This document shows, one piece after another, positions 1-9,058 of a DNA stretch of 36,657 bases (the first letter of the stretch is position 1; each line of letters opens with the position of its first letter). The stretch is taken from positions 1 to 36,657 of the forward strand of contig JAIYAV010000154.1 of NCBI GenBank assembly GCA_027488855.1. The letters run 5' to 3'. The position numbers and the translations under genes were made by a program. This DNA is from Saprospiraceae bacterium. GTDB lineage: Bacteria; Bacteroidota; Bacteroidia; Chitinophagales; Saprospiraceae. The notes below the pieces were generated by a model, which had not been told where the DNA came from, did no database searches, and was given only the letters and a program-made list of their open reading frames with translations.

Positions 1-71
1 TACCTTTGGGGTTGCTCCATCAACGGTAAAATTCCGTCAACAAGAAGCATAAGGTCTACTTAATCTTTACG
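1..71. other. Window edge before prmA, content undetermined
   Basis: The left edge is too short to assign. On the plus strand one open frame runs from base 2 to a TAA at 50-52 and would give a C-terminus ending in KFRQQEA. A second open frame ends at 61-63. On the minus strand an ATG at 48-50 opens a frame that leaves the window. None of the three resembles a protein I recognise. Confidence 0.3.
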
Positions 72-893
72 ATGAATTACTTACAATACTCTTTTCCTGC
101 ATCAGCAGAACTACAAGAAATTTTGGTTGCTTTATTGGGCGAACTGGCCTTTGAAATCTTCGAAGAAGGCGCTGAGGTTCTCCAAGCCTTTGTGCCCTTA
201 CCTGCGGATGTGGCCGCGTTTAGTGCTGAAGTACAGGAAATAGTGGAGCCATTTGGCGTCAGCTTTACCGTTGAAGAAATTCCCTATCAAAACTGGAACA
301 GCATCTGGGAATCCAATTTTCAGCCCATTACTGTCGGTAGTTTTTGTGGCGTGCGGGCCGACTTTCACGAGCCGATGCAAGGCGTTGATCACGAGATCAT
401 CATCAACCCTAAAATGGCTTTTGGCACCGGGCATCACGAAACGACCCATATGGTGATGCAGTTGATGGCTGATCTTGATTTTCAAGATAAATACGTATTT
501 GATTTTGGCTGTGGTACGGGGATTTTGGCCATTCTGGCGGCGAAATTGGGGGCACGATTGATCGATGCTGTGGACATCGAACCACCATCTTACGAAAACA
601 CCCTGGAAAACGCGAAAATTAATGGAGTGTCGGGAGCTATACATGCACTTTTGGGCGATCTAAGCGTTGTAGAGGGGAACGGTTACGATATTATTTTAGC
701 GAATATCAACCGTGGTGTAATTTTGGACGCTTTTCCAACGTTACATCAAAAACTCAAACAAGGCGGTATTTTGCTCATTTCCGGGATTCTTAAGACAGAT
801 CGGGAATTGGTCGAAGCGGAAGCACGCCAACATGGTTTTTCTCCGGTACAATCTTTAGAGAAAGGCAATTGGTTGGCGATGAGGCTGCATTGA
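72..893 (+). CDS. prmA: Ribosomal protein L11 methyltransferase PrmA
   Basis: This SAM-dependent methyltransferase modifies ribosomal protein L11 in the cytoplasm. The 273-residue length fits the shorter Bacteroidota form of PrmA. The N-terminal substrate-recognition part (about residues 1-95) is followed by the family signature FGTGHHETT at 117-125. The SAM-binding motif DFGCGTG lies at 144-150, an acidic DIE (168-170) should contact the ribose, and the motif IV-like sequence ANINRG follows near residue 213. The ATG at 72 is the first in frame, and only 71 bases are visible upstream. The next gene begins about 75 bases downstream on the same strand. Assignment rests on the motifs and overall length, and I see no damage to the frame. 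Confidence 0.95.
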   Translation: MNYLQYSFPASAELQEILVALLGELAFEIFEEGAEVLQAFVPLPADVAAFSAEVQEIVEPFGVSFTVEEIPYQNWNSIWESNFQPITVGSFCGVRADFHEPMQGVDHEIIINPKMAFGTGHHETTHMVMQLMADLDFQDKYVFDFGCGTGILAILAAKLGARLIDAVDIEPPSYENTLENAKINGVSGAIHALLGDLSVVEGNGYDIILANINRGVILDAFPTLHQKLKQGGILLISGILKTDRELVEAEARQHGFSPVQSLEKGNWLAMRLH

Positions 894-968
894 ATCATAG
901 TCTGACGTGTTTTCGCGAAGGACCCCAAGTTGAAGATTTCCTGTAAGGTCCCGGACAAACACGGTTTC

Positions 969-3900
969 ATGAAAATCTTTTTTCGCCATTCGATTGCCAC
1001 ACTTTTTTTTCTGGGCTTTTCTCTGGCGCTAGTTGCACAACGACCAGAAAAATTTGCGGTAGAAACACCCGAATTTTTGTCCCAGCTAGGGACATTCATG
1101 ACCTCTACCAAAAATGAGGTACTGGAAAAAACCTATAAGGAATTTGATGGAATTTTTCGTGCTGGAAGTTTCAGTACGGTGGAAGGCGAGCGCGTGATCC
1201 GTACCTGCAATTACATGCTTACCCGGCGGCTCAGCCCCAATCCCCATTTTCAAGCCTACCTCAATGCCTTGATGGCTTTCAAAGGCACTTTACCCGATGA
1301 ACAGAAGTTTGGAGAGTGGCATCTCATCCTCGATTCCTTGCTATTGTCAGGGAACCATCAAACCACGCAATTCAGCGATTTCATTGGATTTTCCACTCAA
1401 TTTTTCAAAAACAAGGCTTTCAATAAGGCTGATCCTGCCAGCACAGTTTGGAAAATTTACTCCGACAAGATTCATCTTCGCTACAAAAACAAGCAGCCCT
1501 ACTTGATGATGGAAGAAGGAAATCTAGTGGCATCACGTAAAAACGATTCCATTCGTTTGGCCAATACCAGCGGTATCTATTATCCACTCAAGGGGGAGTG
1601 GGTCGGAAAAGGCGGCCAAGTTGGCTGGCAAAGGGTTGGCCTGGACTCCACAGTAATTACCGAATTGGGCAACTACAAACTGGACGTCAACAAAGGCATT
1701 TACGAAACCGATCAGGCATTTTTGATCTACCCACAATATTTTGGCGGTCAAAAAATTCCCGGGCAGTTCAGTGATAAAGTATCCGCCGATGGGCAAAGCA
1801 CCTACCCCCGCTTCAATTCGGCCAATAAGGACATGGAAATCAAAAATTTTGCCGAGGGTGTACGTTTTAAGGGAGGATTTAATCTGGAAGGTACCACCAT
1901 TTATGGCACGGGTTCGGATAACCGAAGGGCTGTTCTGGAGATTTACGACAAAAAAAACCAACGCATCTTCAAGGGCAGTGCCCGGCGTTTTTCAGTGCGC
2001 CGTGGGCAACAAATTGGGGGCGAAGGGGTAGAAGCAGTGTTTTATTACAAAAAAGATTCGCTCTATCACCCATCCGTCAATTTCCGCTATACCATCAAAG
2101 ACCAGGTGTTGCATTTGTTCCGGGGTGAACGAGGCAGCGACCGCAACCCATTCTTTAGTTCCAATCACCAAATCAATTTTGACGCCGACAACTTTAAAGC
2201 ATACCTGTCCAAAGATTCGGTGGTGATTGGGGACAAATCAGTAAGTTTTGCCCGCAAAGAACCGGTCAAATTTGAATCCTTACAGTATTTCAACAAGAAG
2301 GATTATGACCTGTTGCAAAGTATTTCTACCTCCAATCCATTGGCAAAACTAAAGCAACTGACGGATGAAATCGGAGTAAAAGACATTTACGCCGATGAGT
2401 TCGCACGAAAGCTCAATCCAACTTTTAAGGTGGAAAACATCACCTCGCTGATTTATGATTTGGTTGGGCAAGGCTTTATTCGCTACGACGCTGACAGTTT
2501 GCTCATCCATGTGCAAGACAAGGTCCAGCATTACTACAATTCCTACATGCAACGCTCGGACTACGATCAATTGCGGATTTTGTCCAAAACGGATAGTGCC
2601 AATGCGACCTTAAATCTAAAGGACAATTCAATAAGGATAATTGGGGTAAAATGGCTGGAATTCAGTCGTTTACAGCAAGTAGGCGTACTGCCAGACAGTT
2701 CCACGATTGTCATGCGCCAAAACCGCGACATCGACTCCAAAGGTTTACTCAAAGCAGGCTTCAGCGAAATGCGCAGCAACAAACTGCATTTTGATTACGG
2801 CAAATTTTCCGTCACCAGCGACTCCATCAAATACTGGCGCTTGTTTGTACCCGATAAATTGCCGAAGACGCATAAAATGGAGGAAATCAACCCCTTCGCT
2901 TTGACTTCTGACATCGAAAACTTTAAGGCCACCTTGATCATTGATGCAGAAGGCAACCGGAGTGGGAAAAATGATGTCCCCATTTTCCCAAACCTCAACA
3001 GTCGATCTACCAGCTACGTGTATTACGATGGCAAATACTACGACGGCAAGAAAAATCCTTTTGTCAAAGACACGCTGTACAAACGCGACTCCTTTTATTT
3101 TGAGCTAAAACCCTTCTTTTTCAATAGTTTGGATAACTACGTAAAAGAAATGGTCAACTTTCGGGGCAAATTGGTTTCAGCCCAAATTTTCCCCGATTTT
3201 GAAGAGACCCTCAAGGTGCGGGAGCAGGATTATTCCCTGGGTTTTGTGCACAAAACACCTGAAAAAGGTTACCCGGCTTACAAAGTGAAGGGCCGTTTTG
3301 CCGGCGAACTTGACTTGAGCAACAAGGGACTTTGGGGCAAAGGTAAAATCCAATACCTTGGAGCAACCCTGGAATCCGAGGATGTTCACTTTTTACCCAA
3401 ACTAATGACCGCTGGAGCCAAGGACTTTGACCTCGCCGAAAAACGCAGCAAGGAAGAAGAAGTGCCTCAAGTACACGGAGAACTGGTACGACTGAACTGG
3501 AAGCCTTACCGCGACAGCATGTACGTGCAATCGGAAAAGAACGCCTTCCAGATGTTCAAAACGGGTGAACATACCCTGACTGGTACTCTCGCCCTGACCC
3601 CGGGTGGTTTGAAAGGCAATGGTTTGTTGGACTGGCCACAAGCTGCCTTGACCTCTAAACATTTTAACTTTGGGGCCTTTTCAGCAAAAGCTGACACGAC
3701 TGCCCTCAAAATCAAGGCCGAAGAAGCGGGTGCTATTGCCATTCAATCCGATCGCTTGCGCAGTGATGTGGACTTCGACAAACAATTGGGCCGCTTCAAA
3801 GCCCTGGACGAATACCTCGAAACCAAGCTGCCGCTCAACCAATACGTGACTTCCATGAACGAATTCATCTGGGAAATGAAAAACTCGATGATTCGTTTCA

Positions 3901-5519
3901 AGTCGGATTCGACCAAAATGGGCACATTTACCTCGGTGCATCCTAACCAGGATTCTCTGCGGTTTAAAGGAAAGAGGGCATCCTACGACCTCAAAACGTA
4001 CCTGCTCAAGGTCACTGAAGTGCCATTTATCAAATCGGCAGATGCCATGATTATCCCAGATAGTGGCACAGTTTACATTCAGCCCAAGGCAATTATGGAT
4101 TCACTGCACAATGCCACGATCATTTGTGATACTTTGAATAAAAACCACAAGATCAATCGGGCTACCGTGAGCATCAATGGGCGAAAGGATTACCGAGCCC
4201 ACGGTTTTTATGAATACAATGTGGCCAACAAAAAGCAGGAAATTGAATTCAGCAGCATTGTGGGGCAACGCATTGGTAAGGGAAAGGCCAGTGAAAAAGC
4301 GACGGCCACCCGTGCAGAAGGAACCGTTGCCGAAGAAGACAGTTTCATCATTGATCGGAAAACCTCATTTTATGGCACCATCAATTTATCTTCTGAATCC
4401 AGAAACCTGAAGTTCGATGGTTTTGCCCGTTTGGAGGCCGAGAAACTGCCGGTCAGACATTGGTTTACCCTCAAGAGTGAAGGCGATAAGAGCAATCTGG
4501 CCATCAAATACGATTCGCCTAAAAGTATTGATGGAGTGCCACTGGAAACAGGTTTCTACCTGAGCAAGGAAATGAGTTTTGCCTATCCCACGGTGATGAT
4601 GCCACTATACTTCCGCAAAGACCGGCCAATATTACCGACCAAAGGGGTCTTCAAATACGACGCGGCCAAAGACCTTTTCATTTTTGGCGATTCATCCAAA
4701 GTGATCGCGAATAACCTACAAGGCTCGCGCCTGATTTTTAACAACAAGACGGGTAAAGTAGAAGGCGAAGGAAAAATCAACATTGGCTCAGCCCTCAAAT
4801 ATGTGAAGATTGATGCAGCCGGTAGCATTACGGGTGAATTTGCCAATATTCCAGACAGTTTGATTGGAAAAACGCCACCACCACCCGTTGATATTGATGT
4901 GATTTCGGGATTGAGCATGCGCATTCCCGACAAATTGATGCGCATCATGCAAAACGAGCTCGAAGCCGCTGGCTTTGGTTCAGAAACGGTCAATTACCTC
5001 ACGGATTTGCCCTACTATCAGCGGAGGATGACCCTGCTTTTTCCTGAAGATGAGAGTGTGACCAAAGCCATTGCCGAAATCAGCACAGGTTTGGCAGAAT
5101 TGCCTAAAAAATACAACACGTACAACTTCCTACTCTCGGGTTTGAAAATGCGCTGGGACATGGATTACCAATCCTTTGTAAGTACCAAGGACAAAATTGG
5201 TTTAATCTCTATGAATGGAACGATGGTCAATAAAGTGATCACTTCTTACGTGGAGTACAAGATGCCGAGTAATGACGATGACCGGGTCTACGTCTACCTC
5301 AAGTTACCCAACGACATCTATTACTATTACGGCTACAAGCAAGGCATTTTGGAAATGACCTCCAATGATAGCCGCTTTATGGATGAGGCCAATAAGATGA
5401 AAAAAACCGAGTTAGTACTCAAAATGGAGGACGGAGAGAGTTTTGAAATCCAGATTGTAGACAACAACCGGGCTCAGGCTTTTGTACAACGGGTGAAGGT
5501 GGCTGGGAAGAAACAATAA
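969..5519 (+). CDS. Very large exported protein of unknown function
   Basis: I do not recognise this 1516-residue protein. The frame is open back to a TTG at 930, but I chose the ATG at 969. From there the protein starts with a typical signal peptide: basic MKIFFRHS, a hydrophobic stretch, then a likely cleavage after ALVAQ. The rest is rich in alternating hydrophobic and polar strands with many Asp, Lys, Tyr and Gly and no further membrane segment, which suggests long beta-sheet repeats acting in the periplasm or at the surface. Stretches around residues 990-1050 and 1270-1310 loosely recall the beta-taco strands of LptC/LptD-like proteins, but that is only an impression. No type IX secretion tail is seen at the C-terminus. 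It stands alone between prmA and a convergent gene. Confidence 0.85.
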   Translation: MKIFFRHSIATLFFLGFSLALVAQRPEKFAVETPEFLSQLGTFMTSTKNEVLEKTYKEFDGIFRAGSFSTVEGERVIRTCNYMLTRRLSPNPHFQAYLNALMAFKGTLPDEQKFGEWHLILDSLLLSGNHQTTQFSDFIGFSTQFFKNKAFNKADPASTVWKIYSDKIHLRYKNKQPYLMMEEGNLVASRKNDSIRLANTSGIYYPLKGEWVGKGGQVGWQRVGLDSTVITELGNYKLDVNKGIYETDQAFLIYPQYFGGQKIPGQFSDKVSADGQSTYPRFNSANKDMEIKNFAEGVRFKGGFNLEGTTIYGTGSDNRRAVLEIYDKKNQRIFKGSARRFSVRRGQQIGGEGVEAVFYYKKDSLYHPSVNFRYTIKDQVLHLFRGERGSDRNPFFSSNHQINFDADNFKAYLSKDSVVIGDKSVSFARKEPVKFESLQYFNKKDYDLLQSISTSNPLAKLKQLTDEIGVKDIYADEFARKLNPTFKVENITSLIYDLVGQGFIRYDADSLLIHVQDKVQHYYNSYMQRSDYDQLRILSKTDSANATLNLKDNSIRIIGVKWLEFSRLQQVGVLPDSSTIVMRQNRDIDSKGLLKAGFSEMRSNKLHFDYGKFSVTSDSIKYWRLFVPDKLPKTHKMEEINPFALTSDIENFKATLIIDAEGNRSGKNDVPIFPNLNSRSTSYVYYDGKYYDGKKNPFVKDTLYKRDSFYFELKPFFFNSLDNYVKEMVNFRGKLVSAQIFPDFEETLKVREQDYSLGFVHKTPEKGYPAYKVKGRFAGELDLSNKGLWGKGKIQYLGATLESEDVHFLPKLMTAGAKDFDLAEKRSKEEEVPQVHGELVRLNWKPYRDSMYVQSEKNAFQMFKTGEHTLTGTLALTPGGLKGNGLLDWPQAALTSKHFNFGAFSAKADTTALKIKAEEAGAIAIQSDRLRSDVDFDKQLGRFKALDEYLETKLPLNQYVTSMNEFIWEMKNSMIRFKSDSTKMGTFTSVHPNQDSLRFKGKRASYDLKTYLLKVTEVPFIKSADAMIIPDSGTVYIQPKAIMDSLHNATIICDTLNKNHKINRATVSINGRKDYRAHGFYEYNVANKKQEIEFSSIVGQRIGKGKASEKATATRAEGTVAEEDSFIIDRKTSFYGTINLSSESRNLKFDGFARLEAEKLPVRHWFTLKSEGDKSNLAIKYDSPKSIDGVPLETGFYLSKEMSFAYPTVMMPLYFRKDRPILPTKGVFKYDAAKDLFIFGDSSKVIANNLQGSRLIFNNKTGKVEGEGKINIGSALKYVKIDAAGSITGEFANIPDSLIGKTPPPPVDIDVISGLSMRIPDKLMRIMQNELEAAGFGSETVNYLTDLPYYQRRMTLLFPEDESVTKAIAEISTGLAELPKKYNTYNFLLSGLKMRWDMDYQSFVSTKDKIGLISMNGTMVNKVITSYVEYKMPSNDDDRVYVYLKLPNDIYYYYGYKQGILEMTSNDSRFMDEANKMKKTELVLKMEDGESFEIQIVDNNRAQAFVQRVKVAGKKQ

Positions 5520-5534
5520 TTGAAGTTGAATGGT

Positions 5535-5558
5535 AGAGACGCACGGCCGTGCGTCTCT
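5535..5558. repeat. Perfect 24-bp palindrome between convergent genes
   Basis: Bases 5535-5546 are the exact reverse complement of 5547-5558, centred on GGCC and beginning AGAGACGCAC. It sits in the 68-bp gap between the 3' ends of two convergent genes. It could form a hairpin that ends transcription from either side, although no T-run follows it. The sequence looks like a dispersed palindromic repeat rather than a gene-specific site; I could not count copies elsewhere. Confidence 0.7.
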
Positions 5559-5587
5559 GCCGTCATCGTGTTATATAAAGCAAGCAA

Positions 5588-6364
5588 TTATCCGTACTGG
5601 TAATAAGTTCCTAATATCTTGATGGCCCTAAATTTCGCATCAATGAAATTTGAATAGCCTTGAAAATTGGTATAAACCATCACTTCGTTGCCATCTGGAT
5701 TGGCATTGCTTGACAACAAATAGTAAGTCTTTTTGAAAGACATTTCCAGCGCAGTTCCATTTGCTCCAGTGCCTGCACTCCCGGTTCTGACCCCATCGTT
5801 CAGGAAATACCTGGGGGAATCAGATTGTATTCCATAACAGTTACCATAAGCATTCACCGTAATGTTTGTGGGTGAAGGTGCCCCGGTAAACGATTTCCAA
5901 TCAAAGGATCTTGTACCGATTTGACAGAATTGAAGAATGGGAATGCCTCCTGGTTTTGTGGGTGCAACTATCCAAAGAAAACCTCCTCCATAATCAAGAT
6001 ACTGGACATCGAGGATCGGACCAATTTGTTCACCTTCTCCACTGGTATTGATGTAATAAAAACATCCATCAACACCATAATAATAAGCCTGATTTGCAAT
6101 AGAACCAGTAATTTTAACTGCTTCTTTGGCAGAGGGGCCTGCTGAATGCCAGGTTCCATCTCCTGCGCTCCAGCAAAGGTTGGTACCCCCAGGGCCGGGA
6201 TTGATTGCTATCGCCCAGATGATTCCGTTTTCAGAAATAGCAATACGTTCAGCAAAACTTTCGGTAGATAATGGGTGAGGGTGATTGGTGATGTCTACTC
6301 CAAATACCTGATTTTTAGGGCTTATTCCCAAAGCAATATAAACGTTGGCATTGATGTTAGGCAT
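5588..6364 (-). CDS. Tectonin-like beta-propeller protein (putative lectin)
   Basis: The 258-residue product appears to be made of repeated short beta-strand blocks. Each block contains a G-x-x-W/Y element followed by a W-x-x-x-x or Y-Y-I element, for example NGIIWAIAINP then GTWHSAG, and GVDGCFYYI. This pattern is typical of tectonin or PLL-type propellers that bind sugars or lipopolysaccharide; the match is by eye only. There is no signal peptide or membrane segment. The open frame extends to a TTG at 6439, but I chose the ATG at 6364 because a well-formed promoter occupies 6409-6439, so the longer version would begin inside the promoter. It converges on the giant exported protein gene. An unrelated beta-propeller is the main alternative. 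Confidence 0.7.
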   Translation of the reverse strand: MPNINANVYIALGISPKNQVFGVDITNHPHPLSTESFAERIAISENGIIWAIAINPGPGGTNLCWSAGDGTWHSAGPSAKEAVKITGSIANQAYYYGVDGCFYYINTSGEGEQIGPILDVQYLDYGGGFLWIVAPTKPGGIPILQFCQIGTRSFDWKSFTGAPSPTNITVNAYGNCYGIQSDSPRYFLNDGVRTGSAGTGANGTALEMSFKKTYYLLSSNANPDGNEVMVYTNFQGYSNFIDAKFRAIKILGTYYQYG

Positions 6365-6408
6365 AAAAAGATATTTTAGTTTGTGATGTAATGACAAATA
6401 GGGTACAT

Positions 6409-6439
6409 CAAACCTATTGGTACTTGTGGTAGTAATCAA
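6409..6439 (-). promoter_or_regulatory. Bacteroidota-type promoter of the tectonin-like gene
   Basis: On the minus strand TTG (6437-6439) is followed after exactly 20 bases by TAGGTTTG (6409-6416). This is a full match to the TAnnTTTG -7 consensus with normal spacing. Transcription would begin near 6402 and leave a leader of about 38 bases before the ATG at 6364. It decides the start codon of that gene. Confidence 0.6.
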
Positions 6440-6482
6440 CTAAAATCTTTAAGTTTATAACTGATACACAAGATACATATTT

Positions 6483-7295
6483 TTATACGCCACTAAAAGC
6501 CAAAAATCCACCATCCACATTAATGGTTGTTCCGGTAACAAAAGAGGAAGCATCGCTCAACAACCAAACGAGTGCGCCAATGAGTTCATCCGGGTCCCCC
6601 AGTCGTTTAAAAGGGGTGTTTTGCACAATCAATTCACCACGAGAGGTAAAACTGCCATCCGGATTGGTCAACAAAGTGCGGTTTTGTTCAGTGAGGAAAA
6701 AACCGGGCACCAGGGCGTTCATGCGCACCTTATCACCATAACGATTGGCCAATTCCAGTGCGAACCAGCGGGTGTAACTGTCAATCGCCGATTTGCCCAT
6801 GCTGTAGCCCAATACCCGTGTAATAGCCGAAGTAGAAGATACTGAAGAAATATTGACGATACTTCCCCCATGTTCAGCGATGCTCCGGCCAAAAACTTGA
6901 GTGGCAATCAACGTACCATACAAGTTCAAATCCATTACTTTGCGCATGCCCTCCATGTTTAGGGCAAAGATGTCGCCACCCGGCGGAACCACTCCCTCTG
7001 GCATGTTGCCACCTGCACCATTGACCAGGCCATCAATGCGTCCAAAAGTATCCAACATTTTATCCCTGGCTGCATTGAGTTGTGCCTCTTGCATGACATC
7101 GGCAATCAGCGCAATGGCCTTTCCGCCCTGTTCGTTGATTGCTGTTGCTCTGGCCTGTGCAACCTCTTCATTTCTGCCCAAAATACCTACGGCTCCGCCC
7201 GCAGCGGCAATACCTTTGATGAACGAGCCGCCCAAAATTCCAGTACCTCCAGTAACAATTACGGCTTTACCTTGCAGTGAAAACTGTGCATTCAT
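6483..7295 (-). CDS. SDR oxidoreductase, likely D-mannonate oxidoreductase (UxuB/YjmF type)
   Basis: This is a classical short-chain dehydrogenase of 270 residues. The NAD(P)-binding motif TGGTGILG is at 15-22, an NGAGG motif is at 92-96, and the catalytic residues are Ser near 151 and YSMGK at 164-168. The C-terminal VTGTTINVDGGF stretch is usual for sugar-acid SDRs. The long insert PEGVVPPGG, plus LTEQNRTLL and FTSRGELIVQNTPFKRLG, resemble the Bacillus YjmF/UxuB group, which interconverts fructuronate and mannonate. The exact substrate is inferred. The frame is open to 7394, but the ATG at 7295 gives the normal SDR N-terminus. It lies downstream of the Gfo/Idh/MocA gene on the same strand, separated by a 217-bp gap containing a large inverted repeat. 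Confidence 0.85.
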   Translation of the reverse strand: MNAQFSLQGKAVIVTGGTGILGGSFIKGIAAAGGAVGILGRNEEVAQARATAINEQGGKAIALIADVMQEAQLNAARDKMLDTFGRIDGLVNGAGGNMPEGVVPPGGDIFALNMEGMRKVMDLNLYGTLIATQVFGRSIAEHGGSIVNISSVSSTSAITRVLGYSMGKSAIDSYTRWFALELANRYGDKVRMNALVPGFFLTEQNRTLLTNPDGSFTSRGELIVQNTPFKRLGDPDELIGALVWLLSDASSFVTGTTINVDGGFLAFSGV

Positions 7296-7400
7296 TGTTT
7301 TTTGCTTATAGTTTGAATCGGACCAATATTTAATGGATGCCAAAAGAAAAGGGCAAGGTATAGAATCTGTACACCCTGCCCAATTCAATGACAAAATAAG

Positions 7401-7508
7401 TTGAAAAGTTGAAAAATTGAAAAATTGAAGCTACCGCAGCGACTTAGACGCAGTGCTTGTCAAAATTACTGCGGTAGCCTTAACTCTTCAACTTTTCAAC
7501 TTTTCAAA
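7401..7508. repeat. Long imperfect inverted repeat between two minus-strand genes
   Basis: The outer arms 7401-7429 and 7480-7507 are imperfect reverse complements made of TTGAAAAGTTGAAAA-like units. The inner arms 7430-7439 (GCTACCGCAG) and 7469-7478 are a perfect 10-bp inverted repeat around a 29-base loop. The whole 108-bp block lies just past the stop codon of the Gfo/Idh/MocA gene. It could terminate that transcript or be a small dispersed element. Confidence 0.65.
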
Positions 7509-7512
7509 CTCT

Positions 7513-8847
7513 TTAGTACTTAAATACTTTCCCGCCAGCCAATACTTCCTGCTTTTTGGCATCAAAAGTGACTTTTTCACCGGTGCGCCACGCGGCGTTG
7601 GACATGATGGTGGCAATGGAGTGTTGGTAGCCAGCTTCAATTGGTGCATTGGGCTCCTTGCGGCTGCGTACACATTCCATCCAGTTTTTGATGTGGTTGA
7701 AGGTTAAAGGATCTCCACCCGTATTGGCATCTGTTTCTACCTTGATGCCTTCCAGTTTCAGCGGTTGCAACAAGTTTGCTTTCAGACCCATTGCACTTGC
7801 TTCACGCTCGCGCAAGCCACCAGTAGCAGAAATCTCGTTGGTGTCCAAATTGATCATGCCACCATTGGAATAGTACAATTCCTTGGTGTCCCCGGCAGCG
7901 TTGGAAAAACGGGAAGTGAACTGGACTTGGAAGCCAGACTTTGGATCATTGGCGGGGCCGTAGTCAAATACCACTGTAAGGGTATCTGCGTTAGTACGGC
8001 CATCTTTCCACTGATAAATTCCTCCGTTGGCCACTACGCTACGTGGGTGGGGCAAACCACTAAACCAGTGTACCGTATCGATCTGGTGACTCATCCATTG
8101 GCCAGGGATACCAGAAGAATAAGGCCAGAACAAGCGGTATTCCAAATATTTGCGTGGATCAAAAGCTTCAAAAGGACGATTCATCAAATAGCGCTTCCAA
8201 TCCACATCGGATTCTTTGAGGTTTTTGACCAACTCGGGCCGACGCCAGCGGCCAGGCTGATTGACGTTCCACATCAATTCCACCATCACGATTGGGCCAA
8301 ATTTGCCCGATTTGATGTAATCATTTGCGGCGTGGTAATTGGCACCACTGCGGCGCTGCGAACCAATCTGTACGATTTTTTTGGAATCCCTTACCGCTTT
8401 GAGTACCGCCCGGTTGTCTTCCATGGTTTCGGCCAAGGGTTTTTCCGAGTAGGAATCACAACCCGCTTTTACTGCTTCGATGGTATGCAGTGCGTGTTGG
8501 AAGTCGGCGGTGCTGATGAATACTGCATCCACCATTTTAGAGGCATACAATTCGTCATTGTTGTTAAATACCTTGACGTCACTGCCCAATTGTTTGTCAA
8601 TAAAGGCTTTCCCTTCTTCCCGGCGGCGATTCCAGATATCGGACAAGGCCACCATTTCGAAGTTCATCTCTTTCATCAAAGCTTTGAAAGGAGGGACGTG
8701 AGAAGACCTGAAACGATCCGAAAAGCCGACACAACCCACTCGAACGCGGTCGTTGGAGCCAAGTATCCTGGCGTAGCTCTTGGCGGAAATTCCAACCGTA
8801 GCACCAGCCATAGCTGATTTGATGATAAATTCTCTGCGTGATGCCAT
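7513..8847 (-). CDS. Gfo/Idh/MocA family oxidoreductase with Tat signal
   Basis: This is a NAD(P)-dependent sugar or cyclitol oxidoreductase family member of 444 residues. The N-terminus SRREFIIKSA (3-12) followed by a small-residue hydrophobic stretch is a twin-arginine signal, so a folded, cofactor-loaded enzyme should reach the periplasm. The Rossmann strand RVGCVGFSDRFR begins near residue 36. The family EKP motif is at 135-137, and the C-terminal part shows the DTVHWFSG-type substrate-domain sequence. The frame is open to 9024, but only the ATG at 8847 places the Tat motif at the N-terminus. Some exported relatives are glycosidases of family GH109 rather than dehydrogenases, so activity is open. 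Together with the SDR gene downstream it suggests sugar or uronate handling. Confidence 0.88.
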   Translation of the reverse strand: MASRREFIIKSAMAGATVGISAKSYARILGSNDRVRVGCVGFSDRFRSSHVPPFKALMKEMNFEMVALSDIWNRRREEGKAFIDKQLGSDVKVFNNNDELYASKMVDAVFISTADFQHALHTIEAVKAGCDSYSEKPLAETMEDNRAVLKAVRDSKKIVQIGSQRRSGANYHAANDYIKSGKFGPIVMVELMWNVNQPGRWRRPELVKNLKESDVDWKRYLMNRPFEAFDPRKYLEYRLFWPYSSGIPGQWMSHQIDTVHWFSGLPHPRSVVANGGIYQWKDGRTNADTLTVVFDYGPANDPKSGFQVQFTSRFSNAAGDTKELYYSNGGMINLDTNEISATGGLREREASAMGLKANLLQPLKLEGIKVETDANTGGDPLTFNHIKNWMECVRSRKEPNAPIEAGYQHSIATIMSNAAWRTGEKVTFDAKKQEVLAGGKVFKY

Positions 8848-9058
8848 ATTTGACAAGTTGAATGTTTGAAAAAGTTTGATAGTTAAAAGACGGCTGAAAT
8901 TGGATTTACCCGCAATACTAAGCCTGTTTTTCTTGAAAAAGTACAACTTTAACTGGATTTCCATGTTTTCGTTTAGGCACTCCTCTAGAAAAAATTGAGC
9001 ATTACTCTGGACAATAACAAGCACTTTGAGCTACTAGCCACCTTCTCAAACGAATACG

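Noticed and set aside
7765-8817. 350-codon plus-strand frame opposite the Gfo/Idh/MocA gene
   Set aside because: It is entirely antisense to a gene with clear family motifs. Its translation is rich in His, Phe and Arg and has no recognisable domain.
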